A DNA stretch of 64,000 bases from an uncultured Bacteroidales bacterium (GTDB taxonomy: Bacteria; Bacteroidota; Bacteroidia; Bacteroidales; UBA932), in assembly GCA_944323345.1 (NCBI GenBank), contig CALUSC010000003.1, positions 89,459 to 153,458 of the forward strand, written 5' to 3'. The notes beneath the pieces are model-generated. The model made no database searches. It was given only the letters and a program-made list of their open reading frames with translations, and was not told where the DNA came from. Shown one piece after another: positions 1 to 11,129 of this stretch. The translations under genes were made by a program, and so were the position numbers. Numbering within the stretch: position 1 is the stretch's first letter; each line of letters starts with the position of its first letter.

Positions 1-61
1 GGTCGGCGAAATCTCTTGCTATGATGTCGAAGTCTTCTTTGGTAAATTCAGATACAGGCAT
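1..61 (-). CDS. N-terminal fragment of an unidentified protein (cut by window edge)
   Basis: A leftward reading frame opens with ATG at 61 and stays open to the edge, giving about 20 residues beginning MPVSEFTKEDFDIIARDF. It starts 22 bases after the stop of the BrkB-type gene, on the same strand, so it is probably the next gene of the ligA operon. Too little is visible to name a family. Confidence 0.5.
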   Translation of the reverse strand, partial: MPVSEFTKEDFDIIARDFAD

Positions 62-83
62 ATTAAAGTTTTTTCAAGTGTTA

Positions 84-1007
84 TTATTCTATATTGTAAT
101 TGTCTACATGCTGGTAAGCGTATGACAGTTCCGCACCGAACAGGATTATGAACCATCCGAAATTCATCCAGAACATGAAAAGCGGAATGGCGGCCACCGC
201 TCCGTACACCATATTGAGCCTGGTCACGAAAAGCTGCGTTTCAAGATACAGGTACTGAAGGACGGTAAATGCGAGAGCAGATATGGCTGCGGCGCGCAAT
301 GCATTTGTATATATGACTTTATAATTCGGTATGAATTTATACATGGCTGAAAATGTCAGGGTGGCGACTATATAGAATAGCACCCAGGCCAGAATGGAAG
401 CGATGGAGTCGAAATAAGCTACGCCGAGGCCTATTCCCTTGAGCATGTCCGTATATACTATTGATCCTGAGAAGAACAGCATGATAACGAACGGAGCTAT
501 GAACAGGATTGCGATGTAGAAAGATATCCTTTTGAAAATATTGCGGGATTTCCTTACTCTCCAGACATTGTTGAAAACCCTTTCCACGGATATCATCATC
601 CAGAAGACAAGCCAGACGAACAGCAATGCACTGACAAGCCCCATTCCGCTGGACTGGGCCGTGTCAATGATATTGTTGGCGAATCCGAGCACCATATCGA
701 TGGTTTCCTGGGAATTGCTGAAATATGCATAAAGGAGTTCCCTCAGTTTGTCGGCAAGGCCGAGACCTCCGGTAATGGCGAACACTACTGCCAGAAAAGG
801 TACGGCAGACATGGTGCCGAAGAAGCTCAGGGCCACTGCCTGAAATCCTATTCTTTCAGCTGAAAAAGTCTTTATGGTGATAATAAGGACTTTGAGATAT
901 TTTATGCTTCTGGCTTTGGCACGCGAAAAATCCTCGATATCCAGATGCCAGATATCTTCCGTGATGAAACGTTTGACTCTTTTCAATATTTCCAGAGGGT
1001 TCTTCAT
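84..1007 (-). CDS. YihY/BrkB family integral membrane protein
   Basis: This 307-residue protein has a charged N-terminal segment of about 45 residues followed by roughly six hydrophobic helices (around 50-80, 120-145, 160-185, 200-225, 235-260 and 270-295). The pattern RIGFQAVALSFFGTMSAVPFL and the glycine-rich loop before LADKLRELL are typical of the YihY/BrkB (formerly RNase BN) family. The molecular function of the family is not settled; it is an inner-membrane protein. It starts 12 bases after the thioesterase stop, which places it in the ligA operon. The two upstream genes give no clear clue to its role. Confidence 0.85.
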   Translation of the reverse strand: MKNPLEILKRVKRFITEDIWHLDIEDFSRAKARSIKYLKVLIITIKTFSAERIGFQAVALSFFGTMSAVPFLAVVFAITGGLGLADKLRELLYAYFSNSQETIDMVLGFANNIIDTAQSSGMGLVSALLFVWLVFWMMISVERVFNNVWRVRKSRNIFKRISFYIAILFIAPFVIMLFFSGSIVYTDMLKGIGLGVAYFDSIASILAWVLFYIVATLTFSAMYKFIPNYKVIYTNALRAAAISALAFTVLQYLYLETQLFVTRLNMVYGAVAAIPLFMFWMNFGWFIILFGAELSYAYQHVDNYNIE

Positions 1008-1019
1008 CCGCGCGGCCTG

Positions 1020-1388
1020 CTATTTTCCTTTCAGTTTCGACATGAATCTTTCAGGGTCTATTATGAATCTTTCATGGACTCCTTCACCTATGACTCCGTT
1101 GCGGTCGGTTACCCGTACATGAAATGTTATCTTCCGTCCGTCGATTCCCGTGACCTCCGCCTCGGCTGCGAGTTCTGTTCCCGGCAGGCAGGCCCGCAAA
1201 TGGGATACATCCATTCTGGTACCTACTGTGTCGGTACCGTGATTCCCGGCCAGAGTGAAAGCCGCCTTTTCCATAAGCGCTATCATGGACGGGGTGGAAA
1301 AGACAGGCAGCCCTCCGGAGCCTATCCTGTCCGCGGTTTCCGTTACGGATACCGTATGTCTTGATATAAATTTATCTCCTATATTCAT
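1020..1388 (-). CDS. FlK-like hotdog-fold thioesterase
   Basis: This 122-residue protein matches the small hotdog thioesterases related to fluoroacetyl-CoA thioesterase FlK. Visible signatures are the segment STPSMIALMEKAAF around residues 30-45, which holds the Ser/Glu active-site region, and the strand TVGTRMDVSHLRA around 55-68 with the conserved Thr and His. The likely activity is hydrolysis of an acyl-CoA or acyl thioester in the cytoplasm, but the substrate cannot be read from the sequence. The gene starts 27 bases after the ligA stop and is followed 12 bases later by the BrkB gene. Specific fluoroacetate resistance should not be assumed. Confidence 0.8.
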   Translation of the reverse strand: MNIGDKFISRHTVSVTETADRIGSGGLPVFSTPSMIALMEKAAFTLAGNHGTDTVGTRMDVSHLRACLPGTELAAEAEVTGIDGRKITFHVRVTDRNGVIGEGVHERFIIDPERFMSKLKGK

Positions 1389-1415
1389 ATTGATACTTTT
1401 ATGGCGTTCGTGAAA

Positions 1416-3515
<2,100 letters not shown>

Positions 3516-3523
3516 TCAAACTA

Positions 3524-3531
3524 CAAAATTA
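3524..3531 (-). promoter_or_regulatory. Predicted -7 box of the ligA promoter
   Basis: Read on the minus strand the sequence is TAATTTTG, an exact match to the Bacteroidota TAnnTTTG consensus. It lies 20 bases upstream of the ligA start. No clear TTTG -33 box is visible at the usual spacing. Confidence 0.45.
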
Positions 3532-3565
3532 CGATTTTTTTTCGTGGAAATTGGGCGAAATTAGA

Positions 3566-3573
3566 TATTTTTG
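3566..3573 (+). promoter_or_regulatory. Predicted -7 box of the phosphofructokinase promoter
   Basis: TATTTTTG matches TAnnTTTG exactly. It faces right, back to back with the ligA box, and implies a leader of roughly 75 bases before the phosphofructokinase start at 3655. A TTTC lies 22 bases upstream, a weak -33 candidate. Confidence 0.45.
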
Positions 3574-3654
3574 CATGTCCGGACAGCTGAAAGGCTGCCT
3601 GATCAAGTAAATTTAATGAAAATCAACCATTATAATTTAAAGTATTAAGGAATT

Positions 3655-4890
3655 ATGAAAGATGCAGTGATTATTCTCTGTGGCGGCGGTCCCGCTCCAG
3701 GAATGAATTCAGTTTCCATGAGTGTGGCCAAGACGTTTCTTGCCAGAGGTTTCAGGGTTATCGGCCTTCACGGCGGATATTCGGGGCTTTTCAGCAAGAA
3801 TGCGCGTACTGAAGATTTGGATTTCTTCAAGGCTGACCGTTATTTCAACAGGGGAGGCTCCTACCTCGAAATGAGCCGTTTCAAGCCTACCGACAAGGAT
3901 TTTGAGGAGAACTTCAATCTCGACCTTTTCAAGGAGAACAACATAAAGCTGCTCGTGACTATCGGCGGCGATGATACGGCTTCTACTGCGAACAGGATTT
4001 CCAAGTTCCTGGCTGCCAAGAATTATCCTATTGCGAACATACATTGTCCGAAGACTATCGACAACGACCTTCCTCTTCCGAACAACACTCCGACTTTCGG
4101 GTACAATTCCGCGAAGAACGAGGGCGCCCATCTGGCCAGGACCATTTATGAGGATGCACGCACTTCAGGCAACTGGCTGCTGATTTCAGCCATGGGCCGT
4201 ACCTGCGGAAGCCTCGCTCTCGGTATCGGAGAGGCTACGCATTGCCCTATGACCATCATTCCTGAGATGTTCAACAAGACTGACATCAGCCTCGAAAAGA
4301 TCATCAGGCTGACCATTTCCGCCATCATCAAGAGGAAGATCATGGGTGTGAACTACGGTACTGTAGTAGCTGCAGAGGGGCTTTTCCACGATGAAGGCGT
4401 GGCCAAGGAGGCCGCCGCTGCAGGTGTGCATTTCACTTACGACGAGCACGGACATCCTGAGCTCGGCAAAATCTCCAAGGCCGTCCTGTTCAACGACCTC
4501 CTGGAGAAGGAACTCAAGAAGATCGGCCTGAAGGTGAAGACCCGTCCGGTGGAGATCGGCTACGATGTACGCTGCCAGGATCCGGTGGCATACGATCTTA
4601 CATATTGCACCGAGCTTGCCATGGGAGTTTACCAGCTCTACAGCGAGGGCAAGACAGGATGCATGGTGTACGTGGATGCCTACGGCAATGTCTCACCGCT
4701 CTATCTGTCAGACCTTCAGGACCCTGCTACAGGCAAGATTCCGCCGAGGGTAGTGGACATAAACAGCGGTACTGCGCAGAATTACTACAACTATATCGCC
4801 CATTACGTCACAGAGGCAGACTATGAGGCTGCCAAAGCTTATGTGAGCGATCCTGAGGTTTATGATTTCAAGAAAATCCTGAACTGGTAA
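3655..4890 (+). CDS. 6-phosphofructokinase, probably PPi-dependent
   Basis: This 411-residue enzyme phosphorylates fructose 6-phosphate to the 1,6-bisphosphate at the committed step of glycolysis. The start GGGPAPGMN (residues 10-18), the GGDDTAST loop near 108-115 and PKTIDNDLPLPNNTPTFG near 136-153 define the family. The second Asp of GGDD and the Lys of PKTIDND are the residues that in characterised enzymes separate pyrophosphate-using from ATP-using forms (ATP enzymes have GGDGS), so PPi use is predicted; PPi enzymes work reversibly. Both catalytic aspartates of TIDND are present. The gene stands alone, with a predicted promoter and a strong hairpin terminator. Confidence 0.92.
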   Translation: MKDAVIILCGGGPAPGMNSVSMSVAKTFLARGFRVIGLHGGYSGLFSKNARTEDLDFFKADRYFNRGGSYLEMSRFKPTDKDFEENFNLDLFKENNIKLLVTIGGDDTASTANRISKFLAAKNYPIANIHCPKTIDNDLPLPNNTPTFGYNSAKNEGAHLARTIYEDARTSGNWLLISAMGRTCGSLALGIGEATHCPMTIIPEMFNKTDISLEKIIRLTISAIIKRKIMGVNYGTVVAAEGLFHDEGVAKEAAAAGVHFTYDEHGHPELGKISKAVLFNDLLEKELKKIGLKVKTRPVEIGYDVRCQDPVAYDLTYCTELAMGVYQLYSEGKTGCMVYVDAYGNVSPLYLSDLQDPATGKIPPRVVDINSGTAQNYYNYIAHYVTEADYEAAKAYVSDPEVYDFKKILNW

Positions 4891-4912
4891 GGTATTGTCC
4901 GAAATATATTTG

Positions 4913-4954
4913 CTCCGGTCTTTGCGGGTGTTGGTCCGCGGAGGCCGGAGTTTT
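4913..4954 (+). terminator. Rho-independent terminator after phosphofructokinase
   Basis: CTCCGG at 4913-4918 pairs with CCGGAG at 4945-4950. An inner CTTTGCGG/CCGCGGAG stem, with two G-U pairs, continues the helix. A TTTT run at 4951-4954 follows directly. It lies 22 bases after the stop codon. Confidence 0.8.
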
Positions 4955-5074
4955 CATTGCAGGGATACCTGCATTGTTGATAAAACGTTGGTTAAAAGTA
5001 TCTGTAATATTTGGATATTTGGCGGTAATAGAATAATTTTACACATTCTGATGAAAAAACAGGAGATTTAGGAT

Positions 5075-5812
5075 ATGTGCAGCAAGAGAACCATTATAGC
5101 GACAGTGTTGTCGGTCTTGTTTCTGATTCCGCTTTCAGCGCAGGAGAGGCGCGGATTGCCTATTAACAACGCTCCTACTGCGGCTTTCGACCTGGGCTGG
5201 CTGGCCAAGTATTACGGGACTGACTGGAGCGTCATACTTGCCAAACTGCAGGCGGATGCCATGAACGGCAGGACTCCCGCCGGAAAAAGTGTGAAGAAGT
5301 CTGCCGGACAGACAGGGATATATGACAAGGATGACTATAATCTGTCGTTGCGTACGAATCTTCTGCATTGGGCCATGCTTACCAGGAATATCGGAGTGGA
5401 ATGGCGTATCAGTCCAGGCATGGGCCTGATGATAAACGGCGCATATAATTCCATCTGCCCGAAGCCGGCCTGGCGCTATGCCCTGTGGGAAGTGTCTCCT
5501 GAGTTCCGCTGGTATATGGGAAGCACCAGAAGATGGTATCTCGGTATCATGGGGAAGGCAGGGCAGTTCAACTACAAGTTCAACTGTCCCGGAAAGCAGG
5601 GCGAGATTTTCGGAGGCGGACTTTCCGTGGGATACCAGCTCTTCCTCTCCAATGCCCTTTCCATGGATTTCGGTCTGGGACTCGGCTATCTGCTGGCAGA
5701 TTATGAGGAATATGATGTCATAGACGGAGAGAGTATCCGTACAGGCACTTTCACCAAAAACTACATAGGCCCCATAAACGCAGGCATCTCTCTGGTCTGG
5801 AAGATTTTCTGA
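5075..5812 (+). CDS. Exported DUF3575 family protein
   Basis: This 245-residue protein starts with a cleavable signal peptide (hydrophobic residues 6-22, cleavage likely after LSAQ). The C-terminal two thirds carry the DUF3575 pattern: LRTNLLHWAMLTRNIGVEWR around residue 90-108, then alternating aromatic beta-strands ending in Phe. Such proteins are predicted outer-membrane barrels; in Bacteroidales some are encoded near fimbrial genes, but none are present here. The stop codon is only four bases from the stop of the convergent PPDK_N gene, with no hairpin between them. Confidence 0.8.
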   Translation: MCSKRTIIATVLSVLFLIPLSAQERRGLPINNAPTAAFDLGWLAKYYGTDWSVILAKLQADAMNGRTPAGKSVKKSAGQTGIYDKDDYNLSLRTNLLHWAMLTRNIGVEWRISPGMGLMINGAYNSICPKPAWRYALWEVSPEFRWYMGSTRRWYLGIMGKAGQFNYKFNCPGKQGEIFGGGLSVGYQLFLSNALSMDFGLGLGYLLADYEEYDVIDGESIRTGTFTKNYIGPINAGISLVWKIF

Positions 5813-5816
5813 CGAC

Positions 5817-8800
5817 CTAAAGTGATTTTCCTACGGTACCTGCTATCGCACAGTTCGATTTCCTGTCTATGAAAGCAGCCAATGCTGACGGTGCTGCATA
5901 CAGTTTTACGAACGTACCTTCGCCTATGCAGTCCAGTCTGTCCAGGAATTGTCTGTTCAGTGCATTCTCATTCAGGACAGTATCTATGGTCAGGTAGCCT
6001 ATGCCGAGTGATGTTATGTTCTGGAAGAAATGAGTTCCCTGACTCGGTTCGATACGGAATCCCGGAATGGCACATTCAACTATCAGCCTCGCTTCTGAAA
6101 TATTGCTCCAGAGGACAGGTATTCCGAGCCATGGGTCGGACGATCCCCATCTACCGGGGCCTATCAGCATGTAGGATTTTCCTTCTGATTTCAGTTTCCT
6201 GTTCAGACAGGATATTTCTTCGGCAATGTCCTTTGTCCTGGCGCTGTCGAAAAGGTCTGGATCCACATACATGATATAATCCAGCCCGGATATTTCTCCG
6301 GATCCGAGAGCATTGTCCGAACGGATGAAGATATCCTCCATGTTTTCTTCCGCATGACTGATGGAAATATCCTGATCTTCGGCATAGTCTACTACAGGAC
6401 GTACCTGAAGCAGCTTCATGACGCATTCCTGTGTCGGGCTGTCAGGAATTACATCCATGGCAAATTCCATTTCCACGTCGCACATCATTTCCTCGCGGCA
6501 CATGCCGAGCAGATCAGACAGAATTTGGGCCAACGGGTACCGGCCGTATTTGAGGATATAATCGAAGGTTATAATTCTCGGACCGGCGGCGTTTATTCCA
6601 GGTATCATCCTGTTGTCTGCGGTACTGAAGGTGGACGCCACGAGTTCTGGATGGTCATATTCCTTGAGCGCTTCCGAAACAGGCAATTTGACCAGGTTTA
6701 CCGAATCGTCTTTCGATATCATGAATGCGCCAGGTTTCAGGTCCAGTGCATACATGCTCTTCTGTGTGTCGTTCAGAGCTATTTTCATGTCCGACAGCTG
6801 GAGAATTTTCTTCGGAAATCTGGGAATGAATCTCAGATTGTTCCCTCCGTCCACCACTGTTTTGCCGAGGCCGAAAGCCAGATTCACGACACCGTCCTCT
6901 GGCTTTTCCTTGCCGATAGGGTAGAAATTCACCGATCTGGCTACTCCGGACAGCATCGGGTAGTACAGATCCCCGTGTCTGCTTCCGCAGATGCTCTGGA
7001 TGATTACGGCCATCTTTTCTTCGCTGAGAAGGTTCCCTGTAGTGTGGATATATGTTCTGCTGCCGTTGAAGAACGCTGATGCATAAACGCTCTTGACAGC
7101 TTTGCGCAGCAGCCGCAGCATCTGGTCCTTGTTTTCCGTAAGTGGTATCATGTAGGTGGAATAGACTCCGGCGAACGGCTGATAATTGCTGTCCTCCAGT
7201 TTCGAACTGGATCTTACGGCCAGAGGTGTATCTACGGTCTTCAGGAAAGTCTTCAGCTCTTCCACCAGCTCTTCCGGAAGCCTCGATGATACGAATTCTG
7301 ACAGGATTTCATCGTCGGAGATGTCTGCATCGATGACATACTGCAGATCATTTTCCATGATGAAACGGTCGAAATAGTCCGTGGCGATGACCAGGGTGCG
7401 GGGCGTGGATATCTTGACACCTTCGTACCGGTTCGTGAGACGGTACTTGGCTATGAGGGTGTTCAGGAATGCCAGACCGCGGGCCTTGCCTCCCAGTGAG
7501 CCTTCTCCGGCCCTTGAAAACCAGATATATTTCCCGTAGGTGTTCTTGTCGAAATGGGCTATGATTCCCCGCCCGTTCAGTGCATGATAGTCATGTATCT
7601 GCTGGGATACGTAATTTCTGAGTTCCGCGGTGGAAGAGAAATGGTTCTCATGGACTTTCCTGAACTGGCTTGCCAGAGTGAAAAGCCCTCTGGCAAAAAA
7701 CCATTTCGACAGCATGTTCTTCGACGTGTTGTATATCAGTACATCGTCGGGAATGGTCTGTATGCACTCCTGAAGTTCACTCAGATTCGCAGCTCTGCCG
7801 TATTCCAGTCTGTCCTTGTCCCTGAATACGAAGTCGCCGAATTCGAATTCTTCCCTGATATATTCCGACAGCTGGATTATCAGTGTCTTGGAATATTTTT
7901 TAAGGAAACCGACGCCGAGTTTTTCAGCGACGGCCGCCATGTCTCCCTGGGATGACTGCAGGATAACAGGCATGTAAGGGTCTTCCTCCTTGACCAGCTT
8001 CACAAGGTCGATGCCGGCATCGGGCTTTTCGGTCTCCTGCGGATCATTCTTGTGCAGCACGAAACCGACATCCGATATTATTCCCAGCATGTTGTTCTTG
8101 TATTTTCTGTATATGTTGACAGCATCTTCGTAGTTGGTGGCAAGCAGTATTTTCGGTCTGGAACGTTTCCTCAGTTTACGCTGCTTCTCGTTGAGCGTCT
8201 CCTTCAGAAATTCGGCGCTCTGCTTGAGTACCAGCTTGTAAAGTTCCGGAAGATAAGTGGAATAATATCTTACTGAGTCTTCTACGAGCAGGATGGACTG
8301 GACCCCTATCTTGAGAATGTCGTTGTCCGCGTTCATCTGGTCCTCGAAAAGTTTGACTATCGCCACTATCAGTTCTGCGTTGCCGTTCCAGCTGAAAACA
8401 TAGTCCACGTACGAACGGTCATGTTTTTCCAGCCGTCTGTGGATTTCCCTGGAGAAATGGGTGAGGAGTATGAACGGGATATTCTTCCCTTGCGTATCAC
8501 CGGAATATCTGGTTTTCAGATTTTCGGCAAACTTGAAAATATCCTTGTCCTTGTCATTGTACATGCAGATGACCATGTCGATGCCGCTGTCTCCTCCGGC
8601 CATGACTTTTTCGGCTTCGGAGGAAGATGTCACCCAAATGAACTGCGGGGGATTGCTCAGATTGAGTTCGATGTATTCCTTGTATATCTGTGATTCTATC
8701 TGTCCGTCTTCTTCCAGGATAAAAGCGTCATAGTTGCTGCATATCATCAGGATTTTTCTTACCCTGAAACTCATAAGTGCACGGAAATCTGTCAGTATCA

Positions 8801-8834
8801 GTTCTTTCAGGCTAACAGGCTCAACTGTATTCAT
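5817..8834 (-). CDS. Receiver-like domains fused to a PEP-synthase/PPDK N-terminal domain
   Basis: This 1005-residue protein has two CheY-like segments. The first (about 25-160) lacks the full acidic pocket. The second (about 179-330) has an acidic pair at LLVEDS (185-186), a candidate phospho-acceptor Asp255 in ISDVGF, and Lys312. From about 435 a PPDK_N-type ATP-grasp domain follows, with SLGGKARGLAFL (446-457) and PLAVRSSSKLEDS. A conserved block IGPGRWGSSDPWLG lies near the C-terminus. The phosphohistidine swivel domain and PEP-binding barrel of real PEP synthase are absent, so it should not make PEP. Proteins of this build are annotated only as PEP/pyruvate-binding in Bacteroidota. A regulatory or phosphotransfer role is inference. 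Confidence 0.75.
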   Translation of the reverse strand: MNTVEPVSLKELILTDFRALMSFRVRKILMICSNYDAFILEEDGQIESQIYKEYIELNLSNPPQFIWVTSSSEAEKVMAGGDSGIDMVICMYNDKDKDIFKFAENLKTRYSGDTQGKNIPFILLTHFSREIHRRLEKHDRSYVDYVFSWNGNAELIVAIVKLFEDQMNADNDILKIGVQSILLVEDSVRYYSTYLPELYKLVLKQSAEFLKETLNEKQRKLRKRSRPKILLATNYEDAVNIYRKYKNNMLGIISDVGFVLHKNDPQETEKPDAGIDLVKLVKEEDPYMPVILQSSQGDMAAVAEKLGVGFLKKYSKTLIIQLSEYIREEFEFGDFVFRDKDRLEYGRAANLSELQECIQTIPDDVLIYNTSKNMLSKWFFARGLFTLASQFRKVHENHFSSTAELRNYVSQQIHDYHALNGRGIIAHFDKNTYGKYIWFSRAGEGSLGGKARGLAFLNTLIAKYRLTNRYEGVKISTPRTLVIATDYFDRFIMENDLQYVIDADISDDEILSEFVSSRLPEELVEELKTFLKTVDTPLAVRSSSKLEDSNYQPFAGVYSTYMIPLTENKDQMLRLLRKAVKSVYASAFFNGSRTYIHTTGNLLSEEKMAVIIQSICGSRHGDLYYPMLSGVARSVNFYPIGKEKPEDGVVNLAFGLGKTVVDGGNNLRFIPRFPKKILQLSDMKIALNDTQKSMYALDLKPGAFMISKDDSVNLVKLPVSEALKEYDHPELVASTFSTADNRMIPGINAAGPRIITFDYILKYGRYPLAQILSDLLGMCREEMMCDVEMEFAMDVIPDSPTQECVMKLLQVRPVVDYAEDQDISISHAEENMEDIFIRSDNALGSGEISGLDYIMYVDPDLFDSARTKDIAEEISCLNRKLKSEGKSYMLIGPGRWGSSDPWLGIPVLWSNISEARLIVECAIPGFRIEPSQGTHFFQNITSLGIGYLTIDTVLNENALNRQFLDRLDCIGEGTFVKLYAAPSALAAFIDRKSNCAIAGTVGKSL

Positions 8835-8901
8835 ATTGCGGATATGTTTTCGAACCTGAAATTTACGAAATTTCAGCCAACAATCCTCTTTTTATCCGGA
8901 A

Positions 8902-10002
8902 TTATTCTGATTTTTTATAGCTCGATATCGCGAGACCTACCATTATGGTACCGAGTGCCGCAAGCCCGGCAATATCGTACCAGAGATCCGCAGGAGTACT
9001 TCCTTTCAGGAATACGGCACGCATGGCATCAGCATAATATCTCATGGGATTCAGATATGTTATGCATTCCGCCCAGTCGGGCATGGATGCTATTGGAGTG
9101 AAAATACCGCTCATGAGCATGAATATCACTGCGAAGAACCATATTACGAACATGGCCTGCTGTGCATTGCCGCTGTAATTCGATATGAGGAGCCCGAGTC
9201 CTGCCATTACGATGATATCCAGGACAGTAAATAAATAAAGCCATAATATGTTTCCCCTGCACACATATCCGAACACGGCCCATGCGATGACAAGGCATGC
9301 GGTAAGGATGAAAAATGCGATGGCCCAGTACGGAATCATCTTGCAGACTATGAAAGCCGTCTTGCTTACAGGAGTCACATTGATCTGCTCTATGGTTCCG
9401 GCTTCCTTTTCAGAGACGATGTTCAAGGCCGGGAGAAAAGCAGTTATCATGGTTATGGCGATGACTATCAGTGCCGGTATCATGAACAGCTTGTAATCCA
9501 TGCCGGGATTGAAATAATATTTTTCCGATATTTCAGCGTACTGTACTGCCTGTATTCCCGATGCCTGATTCTTCTCGGCGAGATACATCCTGACACATTG
9601 GAGTATATATTGCGAGCCGAGGCTTCCTTTGGTGCCGTTGACCGTATTTACTTTGATACCTGCAGGAAATCCGTTACCCGAAACCGTTTCCCTGTCGAAA
9701 TCAGGCATTACGGTAATTATGGCATCGGCCTTGTTCTCATCCATCAGCTTCATGGCCTCGTCGGCGCTGTGTCCGTGCGATACGAGTCTGAAGTATCCGG
9801 ACGAGGTGCACTTTTCTATAAGACGGGATGATTCTTCACTCATGCAGTTGTCCACTACCGCGAGATTTATATTCCTTATGTCCATGCTGACCGCGAACGG
9901 GAAGACGAGCATCATGAGTACCGGAAACGCCAGTGCCATCTTCGGAAGTCCCGGATCCCTGAAGAACTGTTTGAATTCCTTTTCGAGCAGATATTTCCAC
10001 AT
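8902..10002 (-). CDS. ABC-2 type transporter permease (YbhR-like)
   Basis: This 366-residue permease has one N-terminal membrane helix (about 22-40), a large extracytoplasmic domain (about 45-170) and a cluster of five to six helices (about 175-360). This is the YhhJ/YbhR/YbhS layout of multidrug ABC-2 exporters. It is the last gene of the exporter operon and starts 15 bases after the stop of the second permease gene. The two permeases are homologous and probably form a heterodimer with the two ATPases. The substrate is unknown; a drug, bile-acid or lipid-like compound would fit the family. Confidence 0.88.
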   Translation of the reverse strand: MWKYLLEKEFKQFFRDPGLPKMALAFPVLMMLVFPFAVSMDIRNINLAVVDNCMSEESSRLIEKCTSSGYFRLVSHGHSADEAMKLMDENKADAIITVMPDFDRETVSGNGFPAGIKVNTVNGTKGSLGSQYILQCVRMYLAEKNQASGIQAVQYAEISEKYYFNPGMDYKLFMIPALIVIAITMITAFLPALNIVSEKEAGTIEQINVTPVSKTAFIVCKMIPYWAIAFFILTACLVIAWAVFGYVCRGNILWLYLFTVLDIIVMAGLGLLISNYSGNAQQAMFVIWFFAVIFMLMSGIFTPIASMPDWAECITYLNPMRYYADAMRAVFLKGSTPADLWYDIAGLAALGTIMVGLAISSYKKSE

Positions 10003-10017
10003 GTCCGTATCCTCCTT

Positions 10018-11127
10018 TTACTGTAATCTGGTCCTGAAACTTTTTATGCTGAATGCAAGAAGTGCTGCAGCCATTCCGGCGAGTATTCCCAGTTCTTTCA
10101 ATATTGCCGTGAAACCGTCTCCCTGAATCATGATTTTCTTGACCAGAATGATGAACCATTTTGCAGGGATTATGTCGGAGAACCATTGAAGGGCCAAAGG
10201 CATGCTTTCGCACGGGAAAATTATACCGGAAAAAATCATTGTCGGCATGGTCAGGCCCATGCCGCATATAAGCATTGCGGTTCTCTGGCTCGATGAAATG
10301 ACAGATACGAGAAGTCCTATGGCGAGCGAGGCGATGACGAAAAGCGTCGCTGCCAGAGACAGCAGCGCGAGGCTTCCGTTGACGGGGACTTCCATGACGT
10401 AATGCGAAAGCAGCAGAATCGTCGCAAAGTTGAAGGCTGAAAGCAGGAGGTACGGGATAAGCTTGCTCATAATGACCCATAATGGTCTGACAGGGGAGAC
10501 GAGCAGTAGTTCCAGGGTTCCCGTTTCCTTTTCCCTGACTATTGAAACGGCTGTCATCATCGAACATATCAGCATCAGTATCAGTCCCATGACTCCAGGA
10601 ACGAAATTGTAGGAGGATTTCATGGCCGGATTATACATCAGCTGTACGACAGGTGTCATGGATGACTGCTTTTCCCCGGAGACGGATATGTCGATGTCAG
10701 CCGCCGTATCCTGCAGTACTCCTGAAATATAGCTGGTGATCATCCGTGCCGTATTCGGATCGGAGCCGTCTCCTATTATCCTGACACTGGCCCTGCCGTC
10801 AGGAATCCTGCTCCCGAAATTCCTGCTGAAACATACTGCGGCATCTGCCCCGTTTTTGCGGAACAGATCAGTGATTTCTCCGGGACTTGAAAGTATTGCC
10901 GTGATTTCCAGATATTTGTTCTCGTCCATCCTTTCCGTCGCACGTCTGATCTGCGGATCGGACATGTCGCCGCATACGGCCACCCTTGCATTATTGACTT
11001 CGGTGCTGACCGCAAATCCGAAAAGGATGATCTGTACGACCGGCATTATCATTACGATAAGTATCGTCCTCTTGTCCCTGAATATATGCAGGAACTCTTT
11101 TTTTACTGATGCGCGGAATTCTTTCAT
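10018..11127 (-). CDS. ABC-2 type transporter permease (YbhS-like)
   Basis: This 369-residue protein has the same layout as its downstream partner: an N-terminal helix beginning TILIVMIMPVVQIILFGFAVS, an extracytoplasmic domain of roughly 130 residues, and a C-terminal bundle of about five helices with the conserved EKETGTLELLLVSPV coupling segment near residue 195-210. It starts two bases after the stop of the ATPase gene at 11130. It is predicted to pair with the other permease in the inner membrane. Confidence 0.88.
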   Translation of the reverse strand: MKEFRASVKKEFLHIFRDKRTILIVMIMPVVQIILFGFAVSTEVNNARVAVCGDMSDPQIRRATERMDENKYLEITAILSSPGEITDLFRKNGADAAVCFSRNFGSRIPDGRASVRIIGDGSDPNTARMITSYISGVLQDTAADIDISVSGEKQSSMTPVVQLMYNPAMKSSYNFVPGVMGLILMLICSMMTAVSIVREKETGTLELLLVSPVRPLWVIMSKLIPYLLLSAFNFATILLLSHYVMEVPVNGSLALLSLAATLFVIASLAIGLLVSVISSSQRTAMLICGMGLTMPTMIFSGIIFPCESMPLALQWFSDIIPAKWFIILVKKIMIQGDGFTAILKELGILAGMAAALLAFSIKSFRTRLQ

Positions 11128-11129
11128 GA

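Noticed and set aside
3575-3610. Eleven-codon open frame in the leader of the phosphofructokinase gene
   Set aside because: Its ATG lies two bases after the predicted -7 box, so it is probably not in the transcript, and the codons are not clearly regulatory.
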